Shown here: one piece after another, positions 35,025 through 46,634 of the stretch
How the letters are laid out: every line of letters starts with the position of its first letter
How positions within the stretch are numbered: the first letter of the stretch is position 1
Source of the DNA: Calliphora vicina
Lineage: Eukaryota > Arthropoda > Insecta > Diptera > Calliphoridae
Direction of reading: 5' to 3'
NCBI RefSeq assembly: GCF_958450345.1
Contig: NC_088780.1
Location: forward strand, 116,696,226 to 116,760,225
Length of the DNA stretch: 64,000 nucleotides
Translations under genes and position numbers: made by a program
Notes under the pieces: generated by a model
Told to the model about the DNA's origin: nothing
Database searches by the model: none
Seen by the model: the letters and a program-made list of their open reading frames with translations, nothing else

Positions 35025-36014
35025 CCCCCGTATTCATAAAAAAATCAATTTTAAGGTTTAAAATACAATTTAGTTAAAACACATTTTAGGCCTAAAATAG
35101 CTTTGTTATAAATTCGTATTCATAATCAGCATTTTAAGTAAACAGTATTTTAATATTTTTTTAAATTCTGTGATGGTAACACTATAACTTTTATGTGCCA
35201 CTTCAATCATAGTGCAGCAAAACAACGAATATTAAATAATAAAGTACTCGTAATATTTTATTTTTCAGTAAATAAAATCTGAAATTACAGATTAAACTTG
35301 TTGTTAAACTTACACAATCAGCGAATAAAACCCGTTCCTATTTATATTAAGCCTAAATGAATTAATATACAAACATTTTTATAAATTTTTTTCAATTATT
35401 ATTAAAAGTATTCGAATGACGAATATTTTGTGATTAAATAAACATCACTATTTTATAATTTGTTTTATTAATTTATTTTTATTGTCATTTTGTTAAATTG
35501 TAACAGAATCTAATGATTTTCTAAGAGAAAACTCTTAATTTTAATGCTGGAGTGAGTATATTAGATTGTGTGGACCTTCCTCCACGATGTTTACACATTT
35601 AATTACTACATTCCGTTACAGGTTAATAGTAAATTACAAAAATGTCTATAAAACTAACTTGTGAACCTCATGTAGCTCACTGCCGAAAGAATATCTAACA
35701 AAATCATATATTATTATAATGGTAATTATTCCACAGCGGAGTTAAAATTACGTTTAGCAATTGCAATATTATCGTCTATTATTGCAAATTTATAAACATT
35801 TATCTTTAAAATTCCTTTTTTTTAAGATAAAATGTAAAAATAATACCTTAAAATAGGTTTAAAATAGGGTCGAAGCAATTTTAAAATTCGTTTATTTAAA
35901 ACAACATTTGAAATAGGTATTTTAAGCTAAAATACGTTTATGAATACAATTTTAAGAAATTTTGCTTAAAAATGCCTTAATATGCTCTTTAAAATTTTTA
36001 TGAATATGGCCGTA
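35025..36014. mobile_element. Inverted-repeat element ending CCGTATTCATAAAA (about 990 bp)
   Basis: The left end CCCCCGTATTCATAAAA and the complement of the right end, 'cggccatattcataaaa', match. Subterminal regions are both rich in AAAATACAATTT-like and TTTTAAG motifs, including 'cgtattcataatcagcattt' and 'gtttatgaatacaa'. ACTT lies near both outer edges and could be a short target duplication. No open frame. Confidence 0.55.
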
Positions 36015-36464
36015 AGACTTTTGTAGGTAGGCTAATAATGTTGTTGAAAAATATTGCTCTTTTAACCCAAAACCAGAAACTTCAAATAAAATGTACATCC
36101 TCTAAGCGTTATTAGATTTTGCTGAAGATGGCGAATATCCATTTTATACCTTGAATTCGAAAAAGGGTCACTCTACTATACACTAATAAGCTGTTGTGTA
36201 GGAGCCGCAACAGGAACTGAAGAACAGGAATTAGGCTATATTCGCCTTCCTGATAGTAGTGTATTTCAGGCGAAGTGAATCTGGGTATTTTTATTGACAT
36301 TACTTGTGTCGGAATCCGCACATAAGGTCTAAACGGACCAATTTATAATTTGAATATATTAAAACTAGCTGACACGGTTTGAAACGGTTTGAAAAGGGAG
36401 AAATAAAAGAAATAAAAACGTATTATTGAATGCTGATTTTTGTTCAAAGGACACAGAATAAAAT
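36015..36464. other. No recognised gene; GC-richer patch
   Basis: At about 36115-36320 the base composition is less AT-rich and a reverse 69-codon frame (36112-36321; patches SPEIHYYQEGEYSLIPVLQF and SLLVYSRVTLFRI) is open. I recognise no family and see no splice context. It could be an unplaced transposon ORF remnant. Confidence 0.35.
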
Positions 36465-36530
36465 ATACAGAGAAGCGCTACTGAGAGATAAAGTACCTAA
36501 GTTTGTTGTCAAAAACCTAAGTCTTTCAAC
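36465..36530 (+). mobile_element. Fragment of the CATAGAG MITE family
   Basis: 'acctaagtttgttgtcaaaa' followed by ACCTAAGT matches the 'taactcagttgtcaaaaacc' block of the MITE at 56288-56464. Only the core is preserved. Confidence 0.4.
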
Positions 36531-36555
36531 AACAGAATACATGCAAATCAATGTA

Positions 36556-38495
36556 CATTAGAGTGACAATCAGTTGTATGGAAAAAAATTTTTGTTAAAA
36601 TTTTGAAGAGTGCCGGGTGGAATATTGTGACACTAGGCCTAAATGTTAAGTGCTGAAAATTTGAGCCAAATCGGGCAACGATTTCTGGACGCGCATCGAG
36701 GTCAAAGTTCAGATATATGCAAAATTTTACTGTTAATATGGAATAAATAGGTGAAACTCGTTAACTTTCTGCATTTTTTTCTAGAAATATGTAGATTTAT
36801 TTATATTAATGAATATTACATTAAAAAAAAAGTTTTGGAAATTAACCCTGTATCTCCTTTGGTTCAAAATGACCCAAAAACTGTATTATCGCCAAAATTA
36901 GAGAAAAATGCAAATTTTTCAGTTTTTGAAAAAATTTTGCTACTAAATAAATACTTTTGCAATTGAATGCAAAAGAATCGAAATATGTACGTAATTATCG
37001 TTGTAATGAGATATAAATGACAAAATTTGATTAAAAAATGTTAAAGTTATTACAAATTCGCCAGACCATTAGCGTGTTTCAGGCGCGAAGGTCAAAGGTC
37101 AAATTTTTCAATATTTGGAATTTCTAATGAAAAGATAGCGAAATGTTATATATTTTTGGGCCGATTTTCATGAAACTTGAGGAAAATATATATTGGGGTC
37201 TAGCATTTACAACAACAGTGCAAAAATGAATTTTAACCTTTAAGAGGACTTGGGGTCAAAATGGTTGTGTTTTGCGTGATTTTAAAAGTTGAGGGTAATT
37301 TGGACCCCAAGTGCTGCTAAGGGTTAATTTCCATTTTTGTGCTTTTATTTAAAATTCTTGACTTTATGTTATATTTTCCTTAAGTTACATTAAAATCGGC
37401 CCAAAAATATATAACATTTCGCTATCTTTTCATTAGAAATTCCAAATATTGAAAAATTTGACCTTTGACCTTCGCGATTCAAAGGTTATCGTTTTCCGAT
37501 TTTAGTAAAACTTTCAGAACATATTTAAAATTACAAGGACTATAATATTATGAATAGGTTTTACTTAAAATTTATAACAGTAAGGAAATTGGACTCATTC
37601 GCCTAAATATGGACAAAAAATTATTTTTTCTTGAAAAACGCAAAATTTAAATCGCAGGTACGGAAAAACTGTAAGAGGTATTGACATAATTTTTTCATAT
37701 TTTTATTCCCTATTTTGATCTCAATAAATCCCAATGTGATGATCAAAAAATTCTGAAATTTGTTTAACAAAATTTTTAAAAATTTGAAAATGGAGATTTG
37801 AAACAGCCGTTAAAAAAAATTATTTTTTTTGGCCATACCTGCGAATAGGTTAACGGTATCCTACGAAGACAAAAACTCATATACAAGTACATATGGACAT
37901 ATTTTAAGTAGAAATGAGCTTTTATTTTAATTTTTCTCGAAATTTCATAATTTTTTTTCTAAATTTTTTGTTCAAGTGGCCTGAAACACGCTAATGGTCT
38001 GGCGAATTTGTAATAACTTTAACATTTTTTAATCAAATTTTGTCATTTATATCTCATTACAACGATAATTACGTACATATTTCGATTCTTTTGCATTCAA
38101 TTGCAAAAGTATTTATTTAGTAGCAAAATTTTTTCAAAAACTGAAAAATTTGCATTTTTCTCTAATTTTGGCGATAATACAGTTTTTGGGTCATTTTTAA
38201 CCAAAGGAGATACAGGGTTAATTTCCAAAACTTTTTTTTTAATGTAATATTCATTAATATAAATAAATCTACATATTTCTAGAAAAAAATGCAGAAAGTT
38301 AACGAGTTTCACCTATTTATTCCATATTAACAGTAAAATTTTGCATATATCTGAACTTTGACCTCGATGCGCGTCCAGAAATCGTTGCCCGATTTGGCTC
38401 AAATTTTCAGCACTTAACATTTAGGCCTAGTGTCACAATATTCCACCCGGCACTCTTTGAAATCTAAAAAAAAAAAATCGGCTGTCACTCTAATG
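36556..38495. mobile_element. Long-arm foldback MITE, 1940 bp, TA-flanked
   Basis: Ends CATTAGAGTGACA and TGTCACTCTAATG are flanked by TA on both sides. The inverted arms extend about 520 bases (36556-37084 and 37978-38495) with high identity. Two 71-codon open frames (36751-36966 forward, 38097-38312 reverse) are mirror copies of each other within the arms and differ at one residue, so they are structural echoes. The right inner region (37760-38010) matches the smaller relative at 17319-18320. A second inverted-repeat unit sits in the centre at 37084-37476. Confidence 0.9.
37084..37476. mobile_element. Inverted-repeat unit nested in the foldback MITE (393 bp)
   Basis: CGCGAAGGTCAAAGGTCAAA and TTTGACCTTTGACCTTCGCG are perfect 20-bp inverted ends. 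The arms stay similar for about 85 bases, through 'gaaaagatagcgaaatgtta' and 'tatatttttgggccgatttt'. The left outer arm of the host element stops exactly here, so this unit probably inserted into, or replaced, part of it. Non-coding. Confidence 0.8.
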
Positions 38496-38519
38496 TACAT
38501 ATTTTGCGTTTTAATATAA

Positions 38520-38750
38520 GTAATCGAATTTTGGTCTGAAAAATTAGTGATCATAGATCGAGCTGCTTGTCTTGATTAAACGCTTATTGGCCAAGTTATT
38601 AGCGATTTTAGATATTGTGAGTTTTTATATAAAAAATCGAATTTTGGTCAGAAATATGAGTGATCGCAGATCCCAAGTTTTTAGAGAATTTCAGTAAATT
38701 TCATGTAAACAAAAAATTAGCGAAATCGATGTAGCTGTTTTCCGATTTTA
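38520..38750 (+). repeat. Degenerate ~112-bp tandem pair
   Basis: ATCGAATTTTGGTCTGAAAA with 'tagtgatcatagatc' near 38525 recurs as ATCGAATTTTGGTCAGAAAT with 'gagtgatcgcagatc' near 38637. Old duplication; non-coding. Confidence 0.55.
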
Positions 38751-41467
38751 GATAAATCGAAAAAAGTGTGGTCAATTTTTCATTCCGTAAAAACCTAATT
38801 TGGGCTATGACCAATATTTCAAAAAAAATGTATCTAAATATAGTCCGGCCGTTCTCTACTGATGCAATTACCAACGAACGACATTTGATTTTTATTTATT
38901 TAGATAAATGGCCCAGATTTAGTATACGTATAGCTACACTGAATCAATTAATTCTCCGTACAGACATACTCATAATATAAACTAGCTATTTATGGTAACT
39001 TTTCAATACATATTTAAACCTTTTTTTAATTCATTTTATAAAAAATCGTATAAACTAGAAATCAACATAAAAAAACTACAAACATTTTCATTAAAAACAT
39101 AAAACTTTACATAAATTCAATAATTGTCTCCGTACAGTTAACCGTTTTAAGGCAATGAATCCCAATATTAACCTTAATTGAATTTAGTCCTTTCTGAACA
39201 ATTGCAGCATTTTAGTGGCTGTGCATGGAATGGACCAGCTTTGTTGTTGTCAGTACTTTTGTGGCAGTTGTGAAGATATTTATATACAGGTGTTTAAAAT
39301 ACCGATGTTTGCACTTTTCTGAGTTCCTATTTGAGTTCCACTGTCTTATTTTTCTCGATTTTTATTTTAAATAATCTACAAAAACTCTTCTATTTAAAAA
39401 AGTCCAAAAACTCTCAAATTATTTTTAATTTAAAAAAATATGGAAATTTTTCAATTTAGAAAGTCTGGAATTTCAAGGGTGTTGGAAACACCATAATCAT
39501 CTGGGAGTGACATTTGGATGATGGAACAGTTAAGAAGAACTTTCTTTTTAAAAAAATAATCTCTGATGTTTCTTTTTATGAAATGATTAATTTTGTGTAC
39601 ACATTTCATAATATATTAATTAGAATTGATGGTCAAATCAAATTCCAAAAAACTCAAAACTTCTAATTTACATCTGATTGATTAAGATCCATATATATTT
39701 TTTTAGAAAAAAGGAAAAAGAATCTACTTTTTACATCTTATCAATATTAGGTTTATTTACTTCCAAAAAAGTCCACTTCTCTGCCTTTCTCTGCCACTTG
39801 ATGTAAAATATAACAAATTGTTCCCGATGATAATTGATAAAATATGGAAAAAATTACAAATGTTTTTTCAAGGTAGTTCTTTTTTTGTTAACATTTTGAG
39901 ATAACTAAAAGCCAGATTTTCAAATGGGGGTAAATTATTAAGGCAAAACATAACGTAATTCAAAATAAGTTCTAAAATACTAATAGCTCATATACTTTTT
40001 CTTTTGGCTAGTGTCAAATTTGTGTTGCAATTTCATTCCGCATACGTTAATAGTAATATATTGATATGCTGCAGTATTCAGTATCCCACCAAGACATTAC
40101 AATATAATTTCAATTCATATTTTTAAAATAAAGACTTATAATGTAAGTCTTAATTTAAAAAAAAAAAATTAACTGTGAGCGTAAACTGCACATAAAAAGT
40201 TAATAAAACTAAGACGACCGAATAAAGTAACACATAATGAATGAAGAGGCAAAAAGGGCAGAAACCTTATAAAAAAAAATTGAGAAAAGGTTATGATGTG
40301 ATATTTGAACGATTTATTAGTTGAGTTACAAAAAAAGACAGTTTATTGTGAAGTAATCATGCCACCTCTAATATAGTTCTTCAGTTCCATAGTAATTAAT
40401 CAAATGATTGTTGTGCAGTGACAAAATAGAAAGGTTTATCCAAAGAGTAAAAAGACATGTTGACAGCTTTGTATAGTATATTAAAAAGTGTGAGTTTTTT
40501 ACTTATCAATTGTAAGTAAATAAATATTTAATAATACGAATACATTCCACCATTTAAATTGTTAAAAAGAAAATTTCATTAGTATATGTGTGCACGAGTA
40601 TGTTGATCTGAAAATCCTATAATTTTCATTTAAATTGCCCCTTTGTTGGTAATTTTCCTTTTTAATATCACTTTTGTGTGTTTATTTTTTTTTTCTTATC
40701 TGTTTATGAAAATATGTTAAAAAGCTTAAAATCCATTCAGTATATTCGTATAATTTTGTATGTAGAAAGAACCAAACATACACGTAATGTATGCATTAAA
40801 ATAAAACAACGAGTGTTTTTGTTGTGTTTTTATGCCAGGGATTTTCATTGAGAGTTGGGGGTAGAAAATAAAATGTTTGTTTTCCTTTTTTCTTTTTATT
40901 TTAAAATATCAATTTCAAAAAAATAAAATAAATTTGCATTTTTTTTAGTTGTTTGGTTAACTCCACTAGATTCTGTTGTATGTATATAGTATGGAACTCT
41001 CGTACAAAGTATAGTATAGTGTTTAGTGGTTAGATTTATAGGGATTTGTTCATTCACTTTCATTTTGTTGTGTGTTTTTTGTTTATTTCCTCCTTCCTAT
41101 AATTGAATTGTTTTGTTATCATTAAATTGAAATTGTAATCTCAAGTGTAACATATAAAAACGAAATAATCGATTTGTATAAATAATGTATTTATGTTTAT
41201 TTTTTCTCTATTATATTGTATTTTAGTTAAGTTTCCTTCAGTTTTTATTTATTCGCGTTTCGCGGTAAATAAATAACGCCGTTTTTTTGTTGATTGGTAT
41301 ATCGTTTAAATTGTTTATTTATTTCCTGTGAAATTATGATACATATTTTTATTTAAGAACTGATGACCTTTAAACGTAGTTTTCATGGAATATTCTTATA
41401 ATGTAGGAAATTTACAAAATTTTCTTATAATTCCACAACAGATGATTTATAGTCAATGCAGTCCAAC
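38751..41467. other. No gene seen
   Basis: About 2.7 kb of AT-rich, intron-like DNA. The forward frame at 38768-38980 has no recognised domain. I found no inverted or tandem repeats to support. Confidence 0.45.
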
Positions 41468-41770
41468 GTCATACAGTTGGGGAAATGAAAAAAAAAATTG
41501 CAATTAATTCTGTACCTTTTAAACTGATAGTCCGATTTTAATAAAATCACACTATAGAGAAGATCTGGACTTTAAACACCAAGGAACCCTCAAGGCTCCA
41601 ATATAAGATATCTCGGGTATATAAAAAAATAAAAATTATGTAAAATTTTTGTTCTTTATCCGATTTAATAGTTTTGTAATTTACTAGAAGAGATCTACAA
41701 AAAACATTACTATAGCTATATATTAACCATTTCAGTTTACGAGATATTCACATTTGAAAATCAAAATTTT
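41468..41770 (+). repeat. Degenerate CACAGTGGGGC-type module
   Basis: ATACAGTTGGGGAAATGA, then 'ttctgtaccttttaaactga', 'tagtccgattttaataaaat' and 'agatatctcgggtata' follow the order of the module at 17512-17720 and 8560-8745. Probably part of a non-autonomous mariner-type element whose ends are lost. Confidence 0.5.
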
Positions 41771-41983
41771 AGGTTTTAACCAATCTTTCCCGATTTTGAT
41801 AATTCAGTTCGAAAAACTCAATGCACTCACACTTTTGCACTAACACAATCACACATGCAGCCACCTGCAGCTCACTGTCTACTGAATTTAGCTGGACAGT
41901 AATTTTCGACATTTTCATACATATGAAGACAAACAGATTTGCCAATAAATAGTTTTAGACATATTTACTAGATGGTGGTAAAA

Positions 41984-43381
41984 TAACACTCTACAACAAA
42001 ATCAAATTTTTTCAAAATTACAAGCTCTGACCAATAAATTTTGATAGAGGAGACTAAAAAAAAGACACGTGTATCGGCGTTTTGAAAGTTTACATCTGAA
42101 TTTCATTTGAGGGCGGGTTAAAGTTTCCCAACCCTGGCACATTCTTATTGTTAATCTTCATAAGAAACCATATGATCCTTACATTTTAGGTATAAAATGT
42201 GTTCCGCAAAGTTATGTAAAATGTTACGGAGAATATTTTTGTAGAATATGGTAACCCCCTAAATCCTCAAGGCATGGGTCTTTTTTCTCCTTTTTTTAAA
42301 AAAGTGCAAAAACCACCATTAACACATGAATTTAAGGGGTTAAACTGTTCTGCAAAAATTTTATACGTGAAATTTTACAAAAAGTCCCTGAATACATAAA
42401 AACGGAAAATTCAACCAGAAAGTCAGAAAAAAGACATAACTAAAGAGAGCATAGGGTTAATTTCGCATTTATTAAGAATTTTATTTTAAAGAACATTTTA
42501 GGTATAAAATGTATTCAGCTAATTTATGTAAAATGTTACGAAGAACATCTTTTTATAATATGTTAACCCTCTAAATCACTAAGGCATGGGTCGTTTTTGT
42601 CCTTATTTTAAAAAAGAACAACAAACACCATTAAAACAGGGATTTAAGGGGTTAAAATGTTCCGCAAAAATAGTATCCTTGAAATTTTACTATAAGTCAT
42701 TAAATACACCAAAACGGAAAATTCAACCAGAAAGTCAGATATAAGACACAACAAAAGAGAGCTTACGGTTAATTTCGTATTTATTAAGAATTTGGATAGG
42801 AAGTCTTCATTAATTACATTTATTTAGCTTTACATTTATCTCAGCTATAAGCGTTCTTCAATGGGTGCGCATGTTAAATTTTTTGGGTACTTTAAAATAA
42901 AATTCTTAATAAATGCAACCCTAAGTTCTCTTTTGTTGTGTCTTATTTCTGACTTTCTGGTTGATTTTTCCGTTTTGGTGTATTCAGGGACTTATAGTAA
43001 AATTTCACGGAAAATATTTTTGCGGAACATTTTAACCCCTTAAATCCCTATGTTAATGGAGTTTGTTGCTCTTTTTTAAAAGGACAAAAAAGACCCATGC
43101 CTTGGGGATTTATAGGGTTAACATATTCTACAAAAATATTCTCCGTAACATTTTACATAACTTTGCTGAACACATTTTATACCTAAAATGTAAGACTCAC
43201 ATGGCATCTTATGACGATTAACAATAAGAATGTGCCAGAGTTGGGAAACTTTAACCCCCCCTCAAATGATATTCTTATGTAAACTTTCAAAACGCCGATA
43301 CACCTGTCTTTTTTTTTGTCTCCTCTATCAAGATTTATTGGTCGGACCTTGTAATTTTTTTTGGTGTTTTATAGTGTAATT
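41984..43381. mobile_element. 1.4-kb foldback element with a duplicated left arm
   Basis: The outer ends 'taacactctacaacaaaa' and the complement of 'ttttatagtgtaat' pair imperfectly. Inside, 'tgatagaggagac' and 'aacgccgatacac' pair across the element. The main arm (TTTTAGGTATAAAATGTG, 'atgttacggagaatattttt', 'ttaaggggttaaa', 'aacggaaaattcaaccagaa') appears twice in direct orientation on the left (about 42186-42487 and 42493-42795) and once inverted on the right (about 42885-43200). The forward frame at 42861-43043 reads through the right arm. No transposase is visible; class unknown. Confidence 0.85.
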
Positions 43382-43929
43382 ATTCTATTTTTAACTTATT
43401 TTATGTATATTTGTAAAATAAAATAGTACGAATGATCATTAATGCGTATCGTTTACGTAAAAAATACAAATTTCATAAGTTTTAATAACTAAAATTGTTA
43501 ACACTAGCATTTTTCCCAGATATATTTGTAATTGATAATTATGGTAATACTTTATTGTAATTAATGAGACTAATAAAATTTGGTTTCAATCCCCAAATGG
43601 ACTTAAAAATAACAAATACTGATATTTAAAAGGTTTATTTATTTAATTCGGTGTAATTTTCTTATATTTGTGGCTTTTTGGAGACATCATTTTACTTCTC
43701 TAACATTTACAAAATGAACTTGTACTTGCATGTGTAAACACTCAAGCAATTTGTAGACATTTCGATGCATTTTTCGAAATTTTCGATAATAATAAGTATA
43801 CTCAACTTTCATCCATCTACTTGCATGTGTAAACGCAGCGTTACATTTCGATACATACCAAACTGCTTTGAAAAATTGTAAACATTTTAATATATAGTTC
43901 ATTAATTTCGCTTATGTATTTTGAACGTG
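43382..43929. other. No gene seen
   Basis: AT-rich DNA. The reverse frame at 43687-43902 shows a local duplication ('acttgcatgtgtaaac' at about 43724 and 43820) but no domain. Confidence 0.45.
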
Positions 43930-44113
43930 AGTGTTTTACACAGGCAGACAGATAGACGGTCATAGCTCAATCGACTTAGAATTTCATAAGGATCAATAAT
44001 ATACATACATATATACTTTGTTGGGTCTCAAATGAATATTTCACAATGTTACATACTGACTGACAAACTTATATATACCCTCATTCACCACTTATGACGT
44101 TGGAGGGTATAAA
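43930..44113 (-). mobile_element. Family-A-type repeat, 5' part, reverse orientation
   Basis: On the reverse strand it starts TATACCCTCCAACGTCATAA with 'gtggtgaatgagggtatata', then 'agtttgtcagtcagtatgta', 'acaaagtatatatgtatgta' and 'gaccgtctatctgtctgcct'. This is the hairpin start and landmark order of the complete copy at 29950-30602. It lies immediately before the family-B head at 44133, head to head. Confidence 0.6.
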
Positions 44114-44132
44114 AATAAATTTATAAAATAAA

Positions 44133-44823
44133 ACAAGTAAGAAAGTATGGTCGGTCAAGCCCGACCATATAATACCCTACACTAAGTAAATGAGCAAAAA
44201 CATTTTTCTTTTAAAATATCAATAATTTATATTCGTGAGTTATTTTCGGAAGTGGACCTAATATGGGGGCTATGATCAATTATGGACCGATCACCATGAA
44301 ATTAGGTGGTGTGATTTATGTCTATATGAAAGTTATTTATGTTCAATTTTATGTGTATAACAAAATTTTTAAGAGATTTATGCACGTTAAAGTGGTTTTC
44401 GGAAGCGGGTCTATATGGGAGCTATGACTAATTATGGACTGATCATAACAAAATTTGGTGACATTAATTTCGTATATACAAAACTTATTTGGAGTGAAAT
44501 TTGTGTAGATACATATATAAATTAAACATTTATGACCGACAATGTCAAATTTCGGGACGATATTTGTATGGTGAAATAATGGACCGATTTCAGCCAGTTC
44601 CAATAGGCTTGGTCCTTAGGCCGAAAAAACTATGTGTACCAAATTTTATCGAAATATGTTCAAAACTGTGCGCACAAGGTTTACATGGACAGACAACCAG
44701 CCAGCCAGACGGACGGACATCGTTTAATCGACTCAGAAAGTTATTATAAGTCGATCGGTATACTTTAAGGTGCGTGATAGACTAATATTTTTGGTCGATA
44801 CGATATGGTGGTGTAGGGTATAA
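44133..44823 (+). mobile_element. Complete family-B repeat (reference copy)
   Basis: The head ACAAGTAAGAAAGTATGGTC continues into a hairpin, TATGGTCGG/CCCGACCATA. Two internal units of about 165 bases follow ('gttattttcggaagtggacc', 'gtggttttcggaagcgggtc'), each with 'gctatga(t/c)(c/t)aattatgga'. After them come 'accgatttcagccagttcca', 'acatggacagacaaccagcc', 'agacggacggacatcg' and the end 'atatggtggtgtagggta'. Copies lie at 655, 21240, 23018, 24870, 28765, 31150/32494, 58726 and 61290. Terminal hairpins and lack of coding suggest a Helentron-type non-autonomous element related to DINE-1; this is inference. Confidence 0.75.
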
Positions 44824-45082
44824 ATATGTACATATATGTATGTATGTATATGAGTTATGTTTTCCAACTAATTTATCCACCAACTTATACCCTGGTAAAC
44901 GGGTAAAATAATAATTTAGTTTCGTACTTTTATTTTGTTTTGTTGTCAATAAATTGGAACACAATTTTTGTATTTTTCTGAGTATTTATATTGGACATTT
45001 ATGTATGTGATAATTTATTTATAAAAAATATGGAATTATTTTCCAAAGATAACAAAAATTTTATAAAGTATTAAATAAAAAA
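44824..45082. other. No gene seen
   Basis: AT-rich DNA with no supported feature. Confidence 0.45.
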
Positions 45083-45113
45083 AACAAGTATGCTATATTC
45101 GGCAGTGTCGAAA
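45083..45113 (+). mobile_element. Family-A terminal hairpin fragment
   Basis: ACAAGTATGCTATATTCGGC followed by 'agtgtcgaa' is the terminal hairpin seen at the right end of 29950-30602 (in complement) and at 55575. Only about 30 bases remain. Confidence 0.5.
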
Positions 45114-45199
45114 AAAAACCTTAAAATACTAGTGCAATCGGTTTTAGGATGGAAAATTGGTTTATTATATTAAAAAATGGTGGGCGAATGTTTTGTTTT

Positions 45200-45345
45200 G
45201 AGAATAAAAATGTATTTATTAATTTATTCAATTACGAAAATAACATTTTCAATTGTATATCCAATTACTAAAATTGTAGAAAAATATTGAATAACAAGTG
45301 TAGTCAAATGGATTCTAGTATTTGATTATGGTAAAAAAAATCGAT
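45200..45345. mobile_element. Decayed relative of the ACACAG palindrome
   Basis: 'attcaattacgaaaataaca', 'ttgtatatccaattactaaa' and 'aaatattgaataaca' resemble the arms of the palindrome at 25376-25869. Termini not found. Confidence 0.35.
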
Positions 45346-45780
45346 TAATATTTTAAACAAAACTTGCAAAAACTTAATTCATAATGGTCAAATATAAACC
45401 ATGGTTTATGCATTCCAATAAAAGAGGTTTTTATTATTTCAAATAGGATTCACATTTAAAATAAGAACTACTGTTTTATCGTGTAATTTACATACATGCA
45501 TTTGCATTATCTGAAATAGCCCTGCAAGAAATGACTGATGGAAACTAACACACTAGCAATGTATTTACCAACACATGCATAACACGGCAGGGTTTCATGA
45601 ATGAAGTTTCCAACTTGTGCCTTAATAAAATAATGGGAACTACTGATGTATAAACCCATCAGCATTACCCACGAGATGATGCATCGAACGACTGTCACTG
45701 TTCTTGTAGGGATGTTAATTTTAAATTATTGTGTATTTTGATTTATTACAACCTTGGTATCGAAAAGTGCATTCATCATA

Positions 45781-46634
45781 AAGAAGTGGCCACTTAAAAT
45801 CCGTACGGATTAAAGCGATCATAACTTTTAAATGAAACAACGTATGTTATTTTTCTGGATTTTCTTCTTATGTATCGCATTAATAGCTGCACAACTTTTC
45901 TTCCCACTTCTACCGTTATTCAAGCATATCTATTCCACTTTGCTCTCATCAAAATCTGGTTATTTACTGTACCTGCACTCTTTTTCCATTTACGTTCAAC
46001 AATTGCCCAATATATCTCGATTGGACGAAGATTTGGGCAATTTATTTAATTGATGTGTTTTGGTATAACATCAATATTATTCTCATTATACCACTTAATA
46101 GTTGTATTTGAGTAAAGACAACTTGTCATCGAGTAATGACAACTTGGCTAAAACTTTGTATCAGATGTGTGATGTCTTATAAATGACAGCAATCGCTTTT
46201 CCCAACTCTCTTTTTATATATAATTCAGAAAATTCTTTAAAAGCATGTCTAAAAATCTCGACTCTTCAAACCGCAGCTGCGGATTGCCTGCCAAATTAAT
46301 ATTTTGGTTCAATTTTACGTATTCATATTTAAAGTACGCACTACCTCGAGTTGCCGAGATGTAAAATTTTTGACCTGATGTCTGCCAAAAATCAGATTTT
46401 GGCTATCTTTTAACCCGACAAAGTCGGAGTTTCTAAATATTTGTGCACAAATTTTTCTCTAGCTTCTTTTTCCATTGTGTCTACACTTTTTAAAACTAAA
46501 CATAATGACTTGCAATTCATTGTAGAATAACGGTAAATTTGTTGTTAAACGTATGTAAATCTTTTCCTATTTTGATAACATGGGGCGTTGTTGTGATTAC
46601 TACAGTGCGTACGGATTTTAAGTGGCCCCTTCTT
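45781..46634 (-). pseudogene. IS630/Tc1/mariner-type transposon with internally deleted transposase
   Basis: Terminal repeats AAGAAGTGGCCACTTAAAAT, 'ccgtacg' (left) and 'cgtacggattttaagtggcc', CCTTCTT (right) are flanked by TA. On the reverse strand the N-terminus starts at the ATG at 46473-46475 (MEKEAREKFVHKYLETP, then LSG-KIA), a helix-turn-helix region. The C-terminal catalytic piece NCPNLRPIEIYWAIVERKW lies at about 45984-46043, with the third acidic residue in PIE. The gene then continues (KVVQLLMRYIRRKSRK) to a TAA at 45794-45796 inside the terminal repeat itself. Several stops and a large central deletion, including the DDE aspartates, make it dead. A piece of the same element is at 53985. 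Confidence 0.8.

Noticed and set aside
36751..38312. Two nearly identical 71-codon open frames on opposite strands, suggestive of a duplicated gene
   Set aside because: They are the same DNA in the two inverted arms of the foldback MITE; no domain, start context or conservation signal.
44349..44749. Overlapping 84- and 82-codon frames on opposite strands
   Set aside because: Both are within the complete family-B repeat, which has no coding function.
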